In this document: positions 25,801-36,400 of the stretch, one piece after another
Numbering within the stretch: the stretch's first letter is position 1
Layout of the letters: each line of letters opens with the position of its first letter
Origin: Antedon mediterranea
Lineage: Eukaryota > Echinodermata > Crinoidea > Comatulida > Antedonidae
Reading direction: 5' to 3'
Assembly: GCF_964355755.1 (NCBI RefSeq)
Contig: NC_092670.1
Coordinates: forward strand, 14,693,201 to 14,757,200
DNA length: 64,000 bases
Notes under the pieces: model-generated
Databases searched by the model: none
What the model was told of the DNA's origin: nothing
What the model saw: only the letters and a program-made list of their open reading frames with translations
Translations under genes and position numbers: made by a program

Positions 25801-27809
25801 TCCTATGAAATGAACAAGGGAAAACATAAGTTTTAATGCAATGGTCAATGTTCGTTTGAATAGCATAACATTCATTTTTTAGGATGTGTATGGTAAGACT
25901 GAGGCAGGAAGGACGTGAAGGCAAATATCTTACACATTATCTTATACTCTCCATGTGGACAGATATTGCAGAAAGAGGACGTGTTATGAACGTAAGCTCT
26001 AGCACCTCAAAAGCAGCTCCGCAAATCTGGTCCAAAGGGCCATTTCATATGACCCACAAAAAGCTACTGCTTTAAAAAAATATATAAAAATTAATTTTCA
26101 AAGAGTTAATGACCTTAAAACACACAGGCTTCCCACACACCCACCTATGTATTGGGGCCGTTCCAATCCATACATGACACTATGCCTAAAGCTCCGTCTA
26201 CACTAGCACACTTTATGTGACAAAAAAATGTAATATGCCCATATATGGATAAGATGATGTCATATCACAACCATAATTGGGTACATCACACATTTTTTGT
26301 CATACTAGCCTAGATTGATAGTAGACAAAGCTTTAGAATTCGTCTGTGCCAACATCAATTGTACAGTCACTGTTCAACTTATATGTTGATAACGGTTTAT
26401 GTATAGTTTCACAGTTAATACATAGTTCTGTAAGGCCTGTTTTCCTGTCGACGCTATCGTCAACAATAATCGCCGATCATCTAAGTAAACATTGACATGT
26501 TAACGATTTACAGGAAAAGGTACTCGCTATCGAACTGTTATGATCAACAACGATAGCGTCGAATAACGTCGACAGGAAAACAGGCTTAAAGTGTTACGCT
26601 ACGTTACGTGAACCAGGTTTAATTATTTTTCAGATTCCTACATCTAAGATGAGAGCAGCAACTTCAAAGATGGTTGAACAATTTCATGGAGTTTTATTGG
26701 CATATGATGAAGTATGTATGCTTGAAATATTTTCTAAATGGTTGAATGTCATTTTTTTTTAATTACTGCAGTATTCTTGTCTTTTGAACTGTATTTAGGG
26801 TGTCAAATGATAATAAATAGTTTCATAGTTGCCATTAAAAGGAAATGTTATGATGAAATTCTAGTTTTGTCTTACTTATTATATTGTTTTCTTTGTTAAT
26901 CTATAGTCTCTTTTATGTGGCAGGGTGTGATGTCGGATGACCGAGTTCTTGCTGGTGCTCTTTGGCGCAATATATTCCTTCAGAGGTGCGATGACCCTGA
27001 GTCATTAGCAAATATGGTGGAATATGTTAGAATGCAGGTAGAGCACATTCCAATGTTATTAAGTATTACCATCAACAATTATCATTTTTATCAACATCAT
27101 TATCAATACTAATACTACTATTAACTACTATAACTCGTAGGGCCTAGGTACAGTGTGTGAGAAATATAAAATTTTTGCTACACTGGAATAGCTAGCCTAT
27201 GCCTAGCACCTTATTTGATAGGTACAAAATTGATAAGTATATTAATAATTAAAATATTTTCAAGTTTGATTGTAAGAAGCATTATAAACATTTTCTTACT
27301 GTTATGGTTTGCACAATTTTTTTGGTTTGCATAGTGACAAGACAATTTTCTTGAAATTTTCCCAATTCTCGTAAGAAAAACAGGCTTTTTAGTCGTACAG
27401 CTCACTATGTCGGGTCAGTTGGTCGGTAAATACTAACTTGAGCACGCGACTGCAGCCATGTATATGGCCTTGTTTTTGTTCAGAGAAAACGTGTAATTAA
27501 TCAGGAGATCAAACCTGGTTACAAGTTGTAACAATTTATGCATATGTGAAAAGTGTATATGTTCTCCTTTAGTTTACAACAATTGACCTTTCTCCCTACT
27601 ACATCCCATCATCTTACCGATTTTATCTTTTTTAGATTCAGTATTTGGAGACATTAGACAGTTCACAACTCCTACAAAAAGGACGAATCAAATGGTTACC
27701 ATTCAAAGCAAACACATCACATCTAGAGGGAGACCTTCCAAAAGCATTATCACTTGACGAGGAACTACTAGGCCCTGATCCTAATGTCATTGACAAGGTT
27801 CCAACATAA
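16843..27809 (+). CDS. UQCC1: UQCC1: ubiquinol-cytochrome c reductase complex assembly factor 1
   Basis: Eight exons: 16879-17049 (or from an ATG at 16843 without splicing), 23899-24006, 24362-24434, 25265-25322, 25883-25991, 26634-26711, 26924-27037 and 27636-27809 with stop TAA. All have GT-AG borders and phases that join in one frame. The 294 residues (306 from 16843) match the family length of about 300. Recognised family blocks are LNMYSSCVDGVDFVNFF, LFSWFLVTQLHVWMCMVRLR with EGREGKY, SMWTDIAERGRVM, LLAYDEGVMSDDRVLAGALW and ANMVEYVRMQIQYLE. UQCC1 works with UQCC2 in the mitochondrial matrix or inner membrane in early assembly of cytochrome b into complex III. The first residues (RRIAVLPISTRLVSVW) could be part of a mitochondrial presequence. 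The true first exon is uncertain: the acceptor before 16879 is weak, and the start could be upstream. The gene sits between the two CCP gene groups, on the opposite strand. Confidence 0.93.
17835..19068 (-). mobile_element. Non-autonomous DNA element with imperfect terminal inverted repeats
   Basis: The left end ttaaagccccattccctacg and the right end (agggaaggggtctttaaat, antisense) form imperfect inverted termini about 1.23 kb apart. The part 17856-18460 is the reverse complement of the repeat seen at 5270-5931 and 13645-14740. It includes the words tagcgggctag, cctaatagactc and ctgtcagacaat. The interior also has a GC-rich block (18590-18700). No transposase frame is seen. It lies in UQCC1 intron 1. 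Confidence 0.55.
19263..19627. repeat. 134-bp tandem repeat, about 2.7 copies
   Basis: Units begin gaatttgcctaggatgtggc at 19263, 19397 and 19531, a constant 134-bp period, and differ at only a few positions. A related single stretch occurs at 17040-17200. The open frame at 19412-19618 merely runs through this repeat. It lies in UQCC1 intron 1. Confidence 0.9.
20200..20270 (-). tRNA. tRNA-Val-like, anticodon changed to ATC (copy 1)
   Basis: The acceptor stem GGTTTCG/CGAAACC is perfect, the D arm is tRNA-Val-like (TAGTGTAGTGG), and the anticodon stem TCTGC/GCAGA is perfect with loop TTATCAC. The anticodon is therefore ATC (Asp codons) on a tRNA-Val body. The T arm CCCGG/CCTGG has one C-T mismatch and loop TTCGAGC. 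The length is 71 nt, slightly short in the D loop. It could be functional, a pseudogene, or a tRNA-derived repeat. Confidence 0.65.
20700..20770 (-). tRNA. tRNA-Val-like, anticodon changed to ATC (copy 2)
   Basis: Same as copy 1 500 bp to the left, with one D-arm change (GGTTGTC instead of GGTAGTC). The anticodon loop is again TTATCAC. Confidence 0.65.
21194..21264 (-). tRNA. tRNA-Val (AAC)-like (copy 3)
   Basis: Same body with anticodon loop TTAACAC, giving anticodon AAC as expected for valine. The D arm reads GGTGGTC. The acceptor pair opposite the 3' strand is altered (CAGGGCTCG region has gacgaaacc in antisense). This is the copy closest to a normal tRNA-Val by anticodon. Confidence 0.65.
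21484..21553 (-). tRNA. Degenerate tRNA-Val (AAC)-like sequence (copy 4)
   Basis: It keeps the A box (gcgagtggttatcacg), the B box (ggttcgagccc) and the loop TTAACAC, but the acceptor strands GGCTTCT and GCGAAGG no longer pair well. Probably a pseudogene. Confidence 0.5.
22057..23618. mobile_element. 1.56-kb element with terminal inverted repeats, no transposase seen
   Basis: The left end aaaggggggttccgggttta (22059) and the right end (reverse complement aaagggggattctgggttta) form a terminal inverted repeat of about 25 bp. The flanks are tttaaa-like on both sides. The interior holds the open frames at 22119-22316, 22386-22733 and 22451-22663, none with a recognisable product, and several taggcctagc words. 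It lies in UQCC1 intron 1. Confidence 0.65.
23750..23822 (-). repeat. tRNA-derived SINE-like remnant
   Basis: The minus strand reads tggtaggtgagtggttaaga (A box-like) and cccaggttcaactgc (B box) at tRNA spacing, preceded on the plus strand by catttacagctgaatgaact. No good acceptor stem is seen. It lies just before UQCC1 exon 2. Confidence 0.5.
25440..25855. repeat. 66-70-bp minisatellite in UQCC1 intron 4
   Basis: About six units containing cactttcctatgaaataaac and tggtcaacccataatc. Starts are near 25455, 25523, 25591, 25659, 25725 and 25791 (periods 68, 68, 68, 66, 66). The long minus-strand open frame 25577-25924 is a translation of this repeat and not a gene. Confidence 0.9.
26187..26335. 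mobile_element. Short inverted-repeat element (MITE family A, copy 1)
   Basis: The ends taaagctccgtctacacta and (antisense) taaagctttgtctac are inverted repeats about 149 bp apart. The interior has gatgatgtcatatcac. Related copies are at 31286-31432 and 60664-60804. It lies in UQCC1 intron 5. Confidence 0.65.
26431..26588. mobile_element. Short inverted-repeat element (MITE family B)
   Basis: The left end taaggcctgttttcctgtcg and the right end (cgacaggaaaacaggctta) are a near-perfect inverted repeat of about 20 bp. The inner words acgctatcgt and acgatagcgt extend the pairing. Total length about 158 bp. It lies in UQCC1 intron 5. Confidence 0.7.
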
Positions 27810-30286
27810 TAGTACTTACCTAAAAGTTTGTAGGTGTGATGTGATGTATGTGAGTTATAGAGGAACACAAGGAAGCTAGCCATATAATATATTATTTCTC
27901 ATAATTATCATTTTGTTGTCAGTATATATTTTCATTACCACTAATTTATATTCACTCCAATTTCCTCATACTATTTCATACGTTTACTAATTATCATCAT
28001 TATTTTAAATATAATTGGTTATTGGAATATGTTTAATTTCCTATTCTATGAATTTACCTATTCCATGTACAAGGAAATTCTGTAGATGTCACAATAATCG
28101 ATCAATTTAGTTTTTATAGATGACCATAAATACAACTTTTTAGCCAATAGTTGATTTTCCTAATCATAATGAAAAGTAAGCAATTTCAGGGATGATCTAC
28201 AAACATGAAAAAGAAATTAGATCAAGGTGCACATTAGACTCATATTTGCTCATTAACTGCTCAAACTGCTAAACAAATTGCAGGAAAGTGTTTGAAGAGC
28301 CCAGATCGCCCTTGACTAGTTTAGAAGAGGATTATTAAATTCCATTTTGAGTTCAGGTAATGCTGTTCAGAAACTTCTATTTATATTTTTAAACTAAATT
28401 TACTTTCAACAGAAAGTACATTGTAAGTATAAATATATTATTTTACAAAAATGTGAGGAAGGTTTAAATAAATATACAGTAATAACATTGAGTCTTTGAT
28501 GTCTATCAATAATCATTTCAATATAAGCCCTTAAACTAATCCATCTGTAAATAACTATTTAACATAACTTGTATTTAAAATCCTGTTGTACAGTATTAAT
28601 GCATTCTGTGATGTTTTATACTAACCCCTTGAAAGCTCCTTGAAAAAACATGCATTAATTGCATAGACGAGGCCCAAGTCTGTAGTTATTGTCTTTTTTA
28701 TGTTAATCCACCAATCGGCATTTCGATTTTGTCTGAAAACTGTTTTTATTGAGTTCAAGTATTATACATATGAAACGACATATGTGCCAAAATATTTATC
28801 TCTTTACTAAATATTAAGTCAAAACACATTCTATAACCTAGACTACTGATTTTAGAGAGCAAGATGGCACATATGTTCAAATTCATGTGTGCGGTGCCAT
28901 AGGGGATGGGTCAGGTGGTCGTCAGACTCGCGCTGGCGGCGGCTTCTTAAAATGCTACTATACTATTTGCATTCTTCAGTGACAATCGATGAGTTTGTCC
29001 TTTCAAAAAGTGAAAATTGAAACCTGCCCAACCAATTTGCGACGGCCTGGTGTTAGAAGGCATATGAGTTGGAGACTCGTCTGTCCCTGGTTAGCGTTGA
29101 TGTTTGCTAATATGTTCAGTTCTTCCAAATGCATCTTTTTTTTTCAAAAAGAGACTGGAAAATCAGACCAAGCCAAGATTGTTTGTTGTTGGGAGAATTA
29201 ACTCACCTCACGACATTGCCTCATTCGTCGAAAAAGACATTAAGCCATTGGTCCTTTGTCAATCGTATAGTATTTAAAAAGTGGTCAGTGGCCAGTCACA
29301 AACTTCCTCCTGTTGCGCCACAAACATCGATACTGGTGCATATTAAAAATTACTACAATTTTTAATTACAAAATAAAAACAAATTGTTTAAAAGTGTAAT
29401 TTATTTACCTTAAAACCTTAAAATATTATAAATATAGCACATGAATATTCTAATACATTTTAAGGAGTTTGTGTGTAAAAAAATAATTTTAGCGAAATAA
29501 ACTACAATAAAGAAACAAATATGCATAACGAACAAGTACATCTAAACATATTGTTCTACGCCTAAATTTATTTAAAAACCAAATTATAGCTCATCACTGT
29601 AATCTTAAAATTGTCCGTATTGTTCTATTACATTTTGATCTTGTAGGCAATGATTCCTAAAATTTTCCGCATTTATATTTTTTCTATCTAAACTAAAATA
29701 AGCATGGGACCAAAATGTGAACCTTTGTACATTAACCTACAACATATGAACACAATGTCAACAGTTATTTCCTTGTATAATTATAAATCCCATTTAAATA
29801 ATATTTTAAAATGTTTCCCATAATTAGATGTACAATTTGTTTAACCAAAAAGGAACTACTACCTCCTAATAAAGACATGCAATATATTTAAAGAAATGTT
29901 GAATGGCCATATTCAGCATTATAAATTCTAAGGCTTGCTTCCCACGAAATAGGCACAATGCAAGTGAAGTTTGGATTGTCCATCATGATGCGTCATGATT
30001 GGTATAATTATATTGCGTCAAAGTGAGAACTAAGCTAAGTGAATATCAATTGAAAATCCTTAAATATTAATTTATTGATGTAATTGTTTTGACATTGTCT
30101 TTGATTGATTTCCATGTTGTATGCATTCATAGCATCTTCTTTAATTTGATTTATTTTGATACATGAACTGATAGTGTCGAAGCCACAGATAAACCCTTTG
30201 ATCTCCGCTCAGCATCCTGTTAGATTTCCTTGCCTATATATACACAGTAGTAGATACTTTAAAGCATACTGTTAATGTGTAAGTGT
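27810..30286. other. Spacer between UQCC1 and gene 3, holding both 3' ends
   Basis: The two genes converge here. An AATAAA at 28467-28472 (plus) is a candidate UQCC1 polyadenylation signal. AATAAA on the minus strand at 30150-30155 and 30071-30076 are candidates for gene 3. A GC-richer patch lies at about 28890-29060. The open frames at 28989-29201 and 29129-29365 have no recognisable product and no splice support. Confidence 0.45.
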
Positions 30287-30414
30287 TTATGGACATTTTG
30301 TTAATTGTCCTCTGCAACCTTCGTCACTGTTGTCTCCACAATTGTCTTCTCGGTCACATGTAAACATGCACTGTATACACTTTTGGTTTTCACATCTAAA
30401 TCCATCACAAACAT
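30287..30414 (-). CDS. Gene 3 terminal exon: LDL-receptor class A module and stop
   Basis: The exon reads [15 protein letters not shown], then [16 protein letters not shown], then RGQLTKCP and TAA. The calcium-cage motif [12 protein letters not shown] is intact. There are seven cysteines in the module region instead of the usual six (an extra one after KCIQ), plus one near the C terminus. Only eight residues follow the module, so there is no anchor or transmembrane tail. Confidence 0.85.
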
Positions 30415-33400
30415 CTGAAAATATAACACGTTAATTTTATGATGGATATTCAACTCATTGTTATGTATTAGTAATCAATTCGGTTGTGAATATTCAACGC
30501 ACAATTAATGAATAATAATTATTTCGCTGATGATCAAATATTCAGACAAATAATGTATTTATATTTAGTACAAACAATGTATTAATAATTCATTCAGTTA
30601 ATAACACCCATATTATGCACTACTAACTTGAGTTAAATAGGTAATTGCGGCTGATTTTGATATAGGGTAGGTGTGTCGGGGGGTAAACAAGGGGCATAAT
30701 TTACCTATCTTTCACATTGCACTGGATATAATAGGTGATTATTTCAGAATATTGAATTATCTAACTTGAGATTGGGATCATGTCAACATTATTTTACTGC
30801 ATGAGTAACGACATTTGTTTTCTACAACATTAGTTCGTTTCAATTTAAAAGTTTATGAGACAGTCACTGCAATAAATATTTTGTACGAATACACAATCAA
30901 AAGCTTGCTAAATAATTAAATAAACAAGTTAAAGAGTAAACTAAATGAAGTTGAAATGCAATAGATAATACAAGATTTTTTGAGAAATTTCGACCCAAAA
31001 TTTTAAAATGGAGCAACACAGTGGTATGTTTAGGTTTGTATTGGTATTGAAATAAATTCAGCTTTTATAATTATTGTAAATGTAATGATAAAAATTTACC
31101 TCGCTTTTCACAGTTTTTTCCTGAATTTCCTCTTGGACAATTGCAATAGTAATCGGAGAAATCCTCTGTTACCTTGGAAAAGCATTTACCACCATTGACG
31201 CAAGGATCGTTATCGCATGGGTTCGAAATACCCGGATCTGAAAATTAAAAATCTCATAATTAGTTGAAGTTGATTAGATTTAGCATAAAGCTTTGTCTAC
31301 ACTATCAAAATTTTATGTGCCATTATATCGACACAATGATATCATATCAGTACCATATTTGGGCATATCACTACAATATTTTGGCACATATTTTTTTTCT
31401 TCAAAAAGTTTGATAGTGTAGAGAGAGATTTAGGGTTTATTACAATGTATATTTCATTGTATTGCCATTTGTGTTTATTGTGTTTTATTTATTTTATTTA
31501 GTTGTTCAAGGAAATAATTTTCCACCATTAGGTTCCCAGTGAGAATTGGCAGCACTGACATGAGGTGACCCTTAGTGGAGAAGCATGTGAGTTGAAAAGT
31601 GTAACATCCAAGTCCACAATGCCATAAGCTCAATGATCGTTGGAATTGTGTAATAAAAATAAACATCATCATCATTATTATTATTAATTGTCTTCCGTAT
31701 TCAGTTTTAACATAATATAAATATAATAAACAAAAGAATACTGTGTTTTTATACTGTTGATAAGTAATATTTTCTAAAACAATTTTTTCATGACATAACT
31801 CCTACTCTCAATACTCTCAAAGAACTACGTTTTATGTAAAGTATCGTGTTTATCTTGTGAATGGATTGTCTCTAATCAGGACATTATTAAGATTGGCAAT
31901 GTGCTAAATACTAATACTGTAACTATGATTTGTACTTACTCAGTGCAGCACTCTTCTGACATATATATGGGAATCTGAAATCGTCACACTCTGAGTGATA
32001 CCAGGGCAGAGCTTCATTCTCACTCAAAATATATGCACATCTGAAATCTGGCCAGTACTTGAATTCATAAGGCACAGATGGCACAACCCATGTCCACTCT
32101 GAATCAATTGTCTCTCGACTTAAACCAATCCAGAATTGTGTCTCTGGGAAAGGACCACAGTCATTTATCAAATCATTAACTGCTTTCTGTTCTTCTAAGT
32201 CACTAATTACCACCAGGTTACCATTTGAACTCTGACAATATTTTTGTGCATCCATCCAACTTCTGGTGTTTATGTCTTGAACTTGGTAACAATGGCCATT
32301 GTATTGAATTGATTTTGATAGACAATAAATGTTGGTCTGACAATCTGGAAAAAAAAACACAATTGTTTTTTTTTAATGAAGTAGAATCCCAGAGGCCTAG
32401 ATATAAAATTGTCCGAAAAAAAAACTAGGATATTGCATTACATTGCCTTACAAATATTGGTTGTTACTCTGTGTTTATTCAGTGTTCGTAATGCCTTCAA
32501 CATGGCCTAATATTTATGAGCAGATAAAAAATCGGAGACTTTTTGCATCCAGATGGGAGAAGTAGGTGAACGAAAGCATGACTTTAAGTTATTCTTTCGT
32601 ACTGTAAGTGAAACACAATTTTAAAAGAAAGAAAAGAATGACAGGAAGATTGGGGCATGTATAGTGTAAAAGTAGGTGTGCCGATGCTATGAACTGTCAT
32701 CCTGTGCTTTCCATCCCTACACTAGTATACTACAAGCTATTGAGTCAGATATTCTACGCACTCTAAAACATGAAATGCACCGAATGTTCAGCCAGGGAAT
32801 TGCCTTTGTACCTGGAGGCTACCATCCACACCAATCTCCATTTTCATAATTTCATTTGGTTGAAAACGGTATACTTACTTCTCGGTGTTTCGCAGATAAA
32901 CTGCTTCTTATCAGTACACGGCACTAGGTTATCCCAACGATCTGTTTTGTGGTATGCACAGTTATGTTGTGGCCAGTTAAAATAACTACTTTCTTCACTT
33001 GTCTCTCGTCCCCAATTATCTTCTTGAGCTTTAATTCCAATGTAAAACCTCAGATCATACAAAGCTTCTGTTTGGACTGATTTAAGTTCTTGTTGTGTGG
33101 TGAATGTAGCAAGATGTCCATTTTCTTCTTCGCATCTTTCTTGTGCGATGTCATAGAATTCACGCCTGTATTTCAGATTGTAACAAGACCCATTGAAGTA
33201 TGTAGCTCCTTCCTCGCAAGCTAAAAATATAAGACATGTATTTTGTGGTATTGATTACTTGATTTGTTTTATAAAATCAATATATCTATAAAATACAGTA
33301 AATACACAAAACACGCACAATTAGGATCATAAAATTGAAACCAAATTGTTGAATTTGAAGGAGACATATCATGGACCAAAATACAATGATCTTATAGGAA

Positions 33401-36400
33401 ACTACTCCAAATTTAGATAGAGCACACACAATAATGATTAGCACTTACGGTTACATTGCGGGATGCTTGCATTCCATGTGCCATTTTCGCAAAGCAGATA
33501 TTCGTCTCCGTCTAGTGAGAATCCAGATGTGCAACCAAAATGAATGATGCCTTCATGACTTAGGGAAGAGCTGTGACGGAAACCTGCTGATGGAGTTCCT
33601 GGGTCCTTGCAGTTGGCTTAAAAAGTTATAAGATGGAGTTACTGAAGAGTTTTTAACACATCAATGGTAAAAATAGCACCAAATAATCAGTAGGGGTATC
33701 AGTAACAATTCTTAAATAGATAATATATAATAACCAGTCAGGAAAATTTATATTTCATTGTATAAATTATAGCATTTTTTGTAAAATTGATCGAATTGGA
33801 AAGTATTGTGTAAAATATGTTTCTATTATAATTTCATTATTAGTAAATCAATTATAATACAATAAAATAACCTCACCAACACAGCTGGGATGTTCCTCTA
33901 AAAAGATGCCATCTTGACAATTTAAGTATTCATTTCCCAATAATTGAAATCCATCAAAACAGTAAAACTGTACAACACCACCATGGTAGGTCGATCCATT
34001 AAAACGTCCATTTAAAATGAGGGATGGCTGTTGACAATCCACTGTAATATAAAAATGTGAAAATGTTCTCTTAATGACAGGTTATTTCTCTATTTTGTTA
34101 ATGGTGGCCTCTGGTTAAAGTATATTTCTAGACTTATTATGACCACCATGACCAGCTTTATTAACAAAATATGTGTTATTTTTTTTAAACTAATAAACAA
34201 AACAAAAACAAAATATAAGTCTTTCAATTTCTCAAGATACCAAGAGATTAAAATAACGTTAAAAATATTTAAATGAATAATATATTACTGTGACATTCTG
34301 CAACTACATCACTGTAAACACCATTAACACAGAATATCTGAGGTTTGCCAGTCAGTGTATATCCAACATCACAGCTAAAACCAATAACATCTCCATGCGA
34401 AAATGAGCCTGTTATTACACCGTTTACAGGGGATTCCAGTGGAGCACAATTAGCTGTGAATAACACAAATGTGTATATATGTAATGCATCGATGGGTCTC
34501 AAATATTTTGTATGTACATTGAAAAATAAAATGAATTAGTCTTGTATTACCTTTACATTCTGCAAATGCTGCAGAGAAGGCTCCATCATAACAAGTCACA
34601 ATTCTTTCACCAACGAGTGTATAGTCATTATTGCAAATAAAAGTCACCGAATCACCATGGTTGTAACCACCAATAAACACTCCGTTTTCAATAGTAATCA
34701 ATGGGGAGCAGTTTGCTGATAATGTAATTATTATTATTAAACTAAACCATTTAAACAACTGAAAATAGGCCTATGGATTTAATTTGTAAGGATAAGGTTA
34801 CAATATGTATTGTTGTAATGTGTGCTATTATCCAATAACCAGCCAATTTGACTATTTTTTTGTTTAAATTATATTTTTTTCAGGTAAATAAATTTTTTTT
34901 TCAATCCAATTTTTGGTCAAAGGGGATAACTATTATATGATATTAAAATGGCGTATTCAACAAAAAAAATATTTTTTCAGGGGGACAATACATCTTTAAA
35001 CTTTTTGTTGGAGGATGACGCTGTTTTTTGAACATACAAAATGGATTGCTGCCATTTAATAATACCAATATTTGTATACCAGTATTGATGCTTATACTGT
35101 ACACTTTATAAAAAAAAATTAAACGTTGTATAGTAAATGATTAGTAGTTCAAACCATTGTGTAACTTAACGTATGCACAATTATATTAAAGTATACATAT
35201 TTCACTTACCATAACAGGTACCAAGTGCATTGCTATATAGTCCATCATCACAAAATGCTTGGTTTTGGCCAACTAATGTAAACCCATCATTACATATAAT
35301 TGTAACACGATCATTGTGATTAAACCCTCCCGTTACTCTTCCATTTTCGATGCCACCCAATGGGAAGCAATTTGCTGAAAATAGTAACACAGTCATTGTC
35401 AATTTTCATCAAAAATTGTACATCATAAATTGTACATCATAAATTCTTATCATCATTGTTTCATTAATTCATTTAAATATTCAATTGTCTAACTCATACA
35501 AGTTAATAAACTGTCATTCCTTGCTGCTATATCATTAAGTCAATTATTATAAACCTTGCATTCACATTAAAAATAGATATAAACTTACCTCTACAAATTG
35601 CATATGATGAGCTGTATTGTCCACTATCACATGTTATTGTTGTTTCTCCTACCAATGTATAACCAACATCACATGTGAATGTAATGGATCCTCCGTGAGT
35701 AAAGCTACCAGAGTACTGACCATTTACAATACTGATGGACGACTCGCAGTTAGCTAAAGATAGGAGAATATTTATTTGTAAGAAGTTTTCCTCATGCTAT
35801 CATTTTTCAATTATTTCTATTATTTTAGCCTTCAAGATTATTTCCCATAAACTAAAAATTTAACCTTTGGCAATTATACATAACAAAATATATACATAAT
35901 TAAAACACCAAGAAATAACAAATTAAATAATTAAAATAGATAAAAGTATGCTTCAAAACAAGAATGTTGAATATTTTTATAAATTGTTAAAAATGTATTT
36001 TAAAATATTTTAATAAAAATAGTAATTAAAATTTTGTACTATTGTTCAAATAAAAAATAGACCTTCGGGTAAACATGAATGTTGATCTATATTTTGAGAA
36101 GGATTCGTGAATAGTCTAAAACAAAAACCATTAAAATGATATTGCACATGTAAGTTTTGTACAGCATTATTTTTGTATTTTTTTTTCAAATTTGAAAATT
36201 GGAAAAAAAGATATCATTATCATTGCTTGATTTAGAGAAGGACTGATGTATTACAATATTTTATTGTCATTTGTATTACCATAGCAAACAGGGAATGCAT
36301 CTTGATATTGTCCATCTAAACACATAGTACTTGAAACACCAACTAATGTGTATCCATCGAAACATGTAATGGTAGTTATGCCTCCATGGGATTGGTTTGA

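Noticed and set aside
25577-25924. Minus-strand open frame of 115 codons with repeated peptide
   Set aside because: It translates a 66-70-bp minisatellite in a UQCC1 intron; the peptide repeat follows from the DNA repeat.
28989-29365. Two overlapping plus-strand open frames
   Set aside because: No domain, no clear splice sites, and they lie in the spacer between convergent genes.
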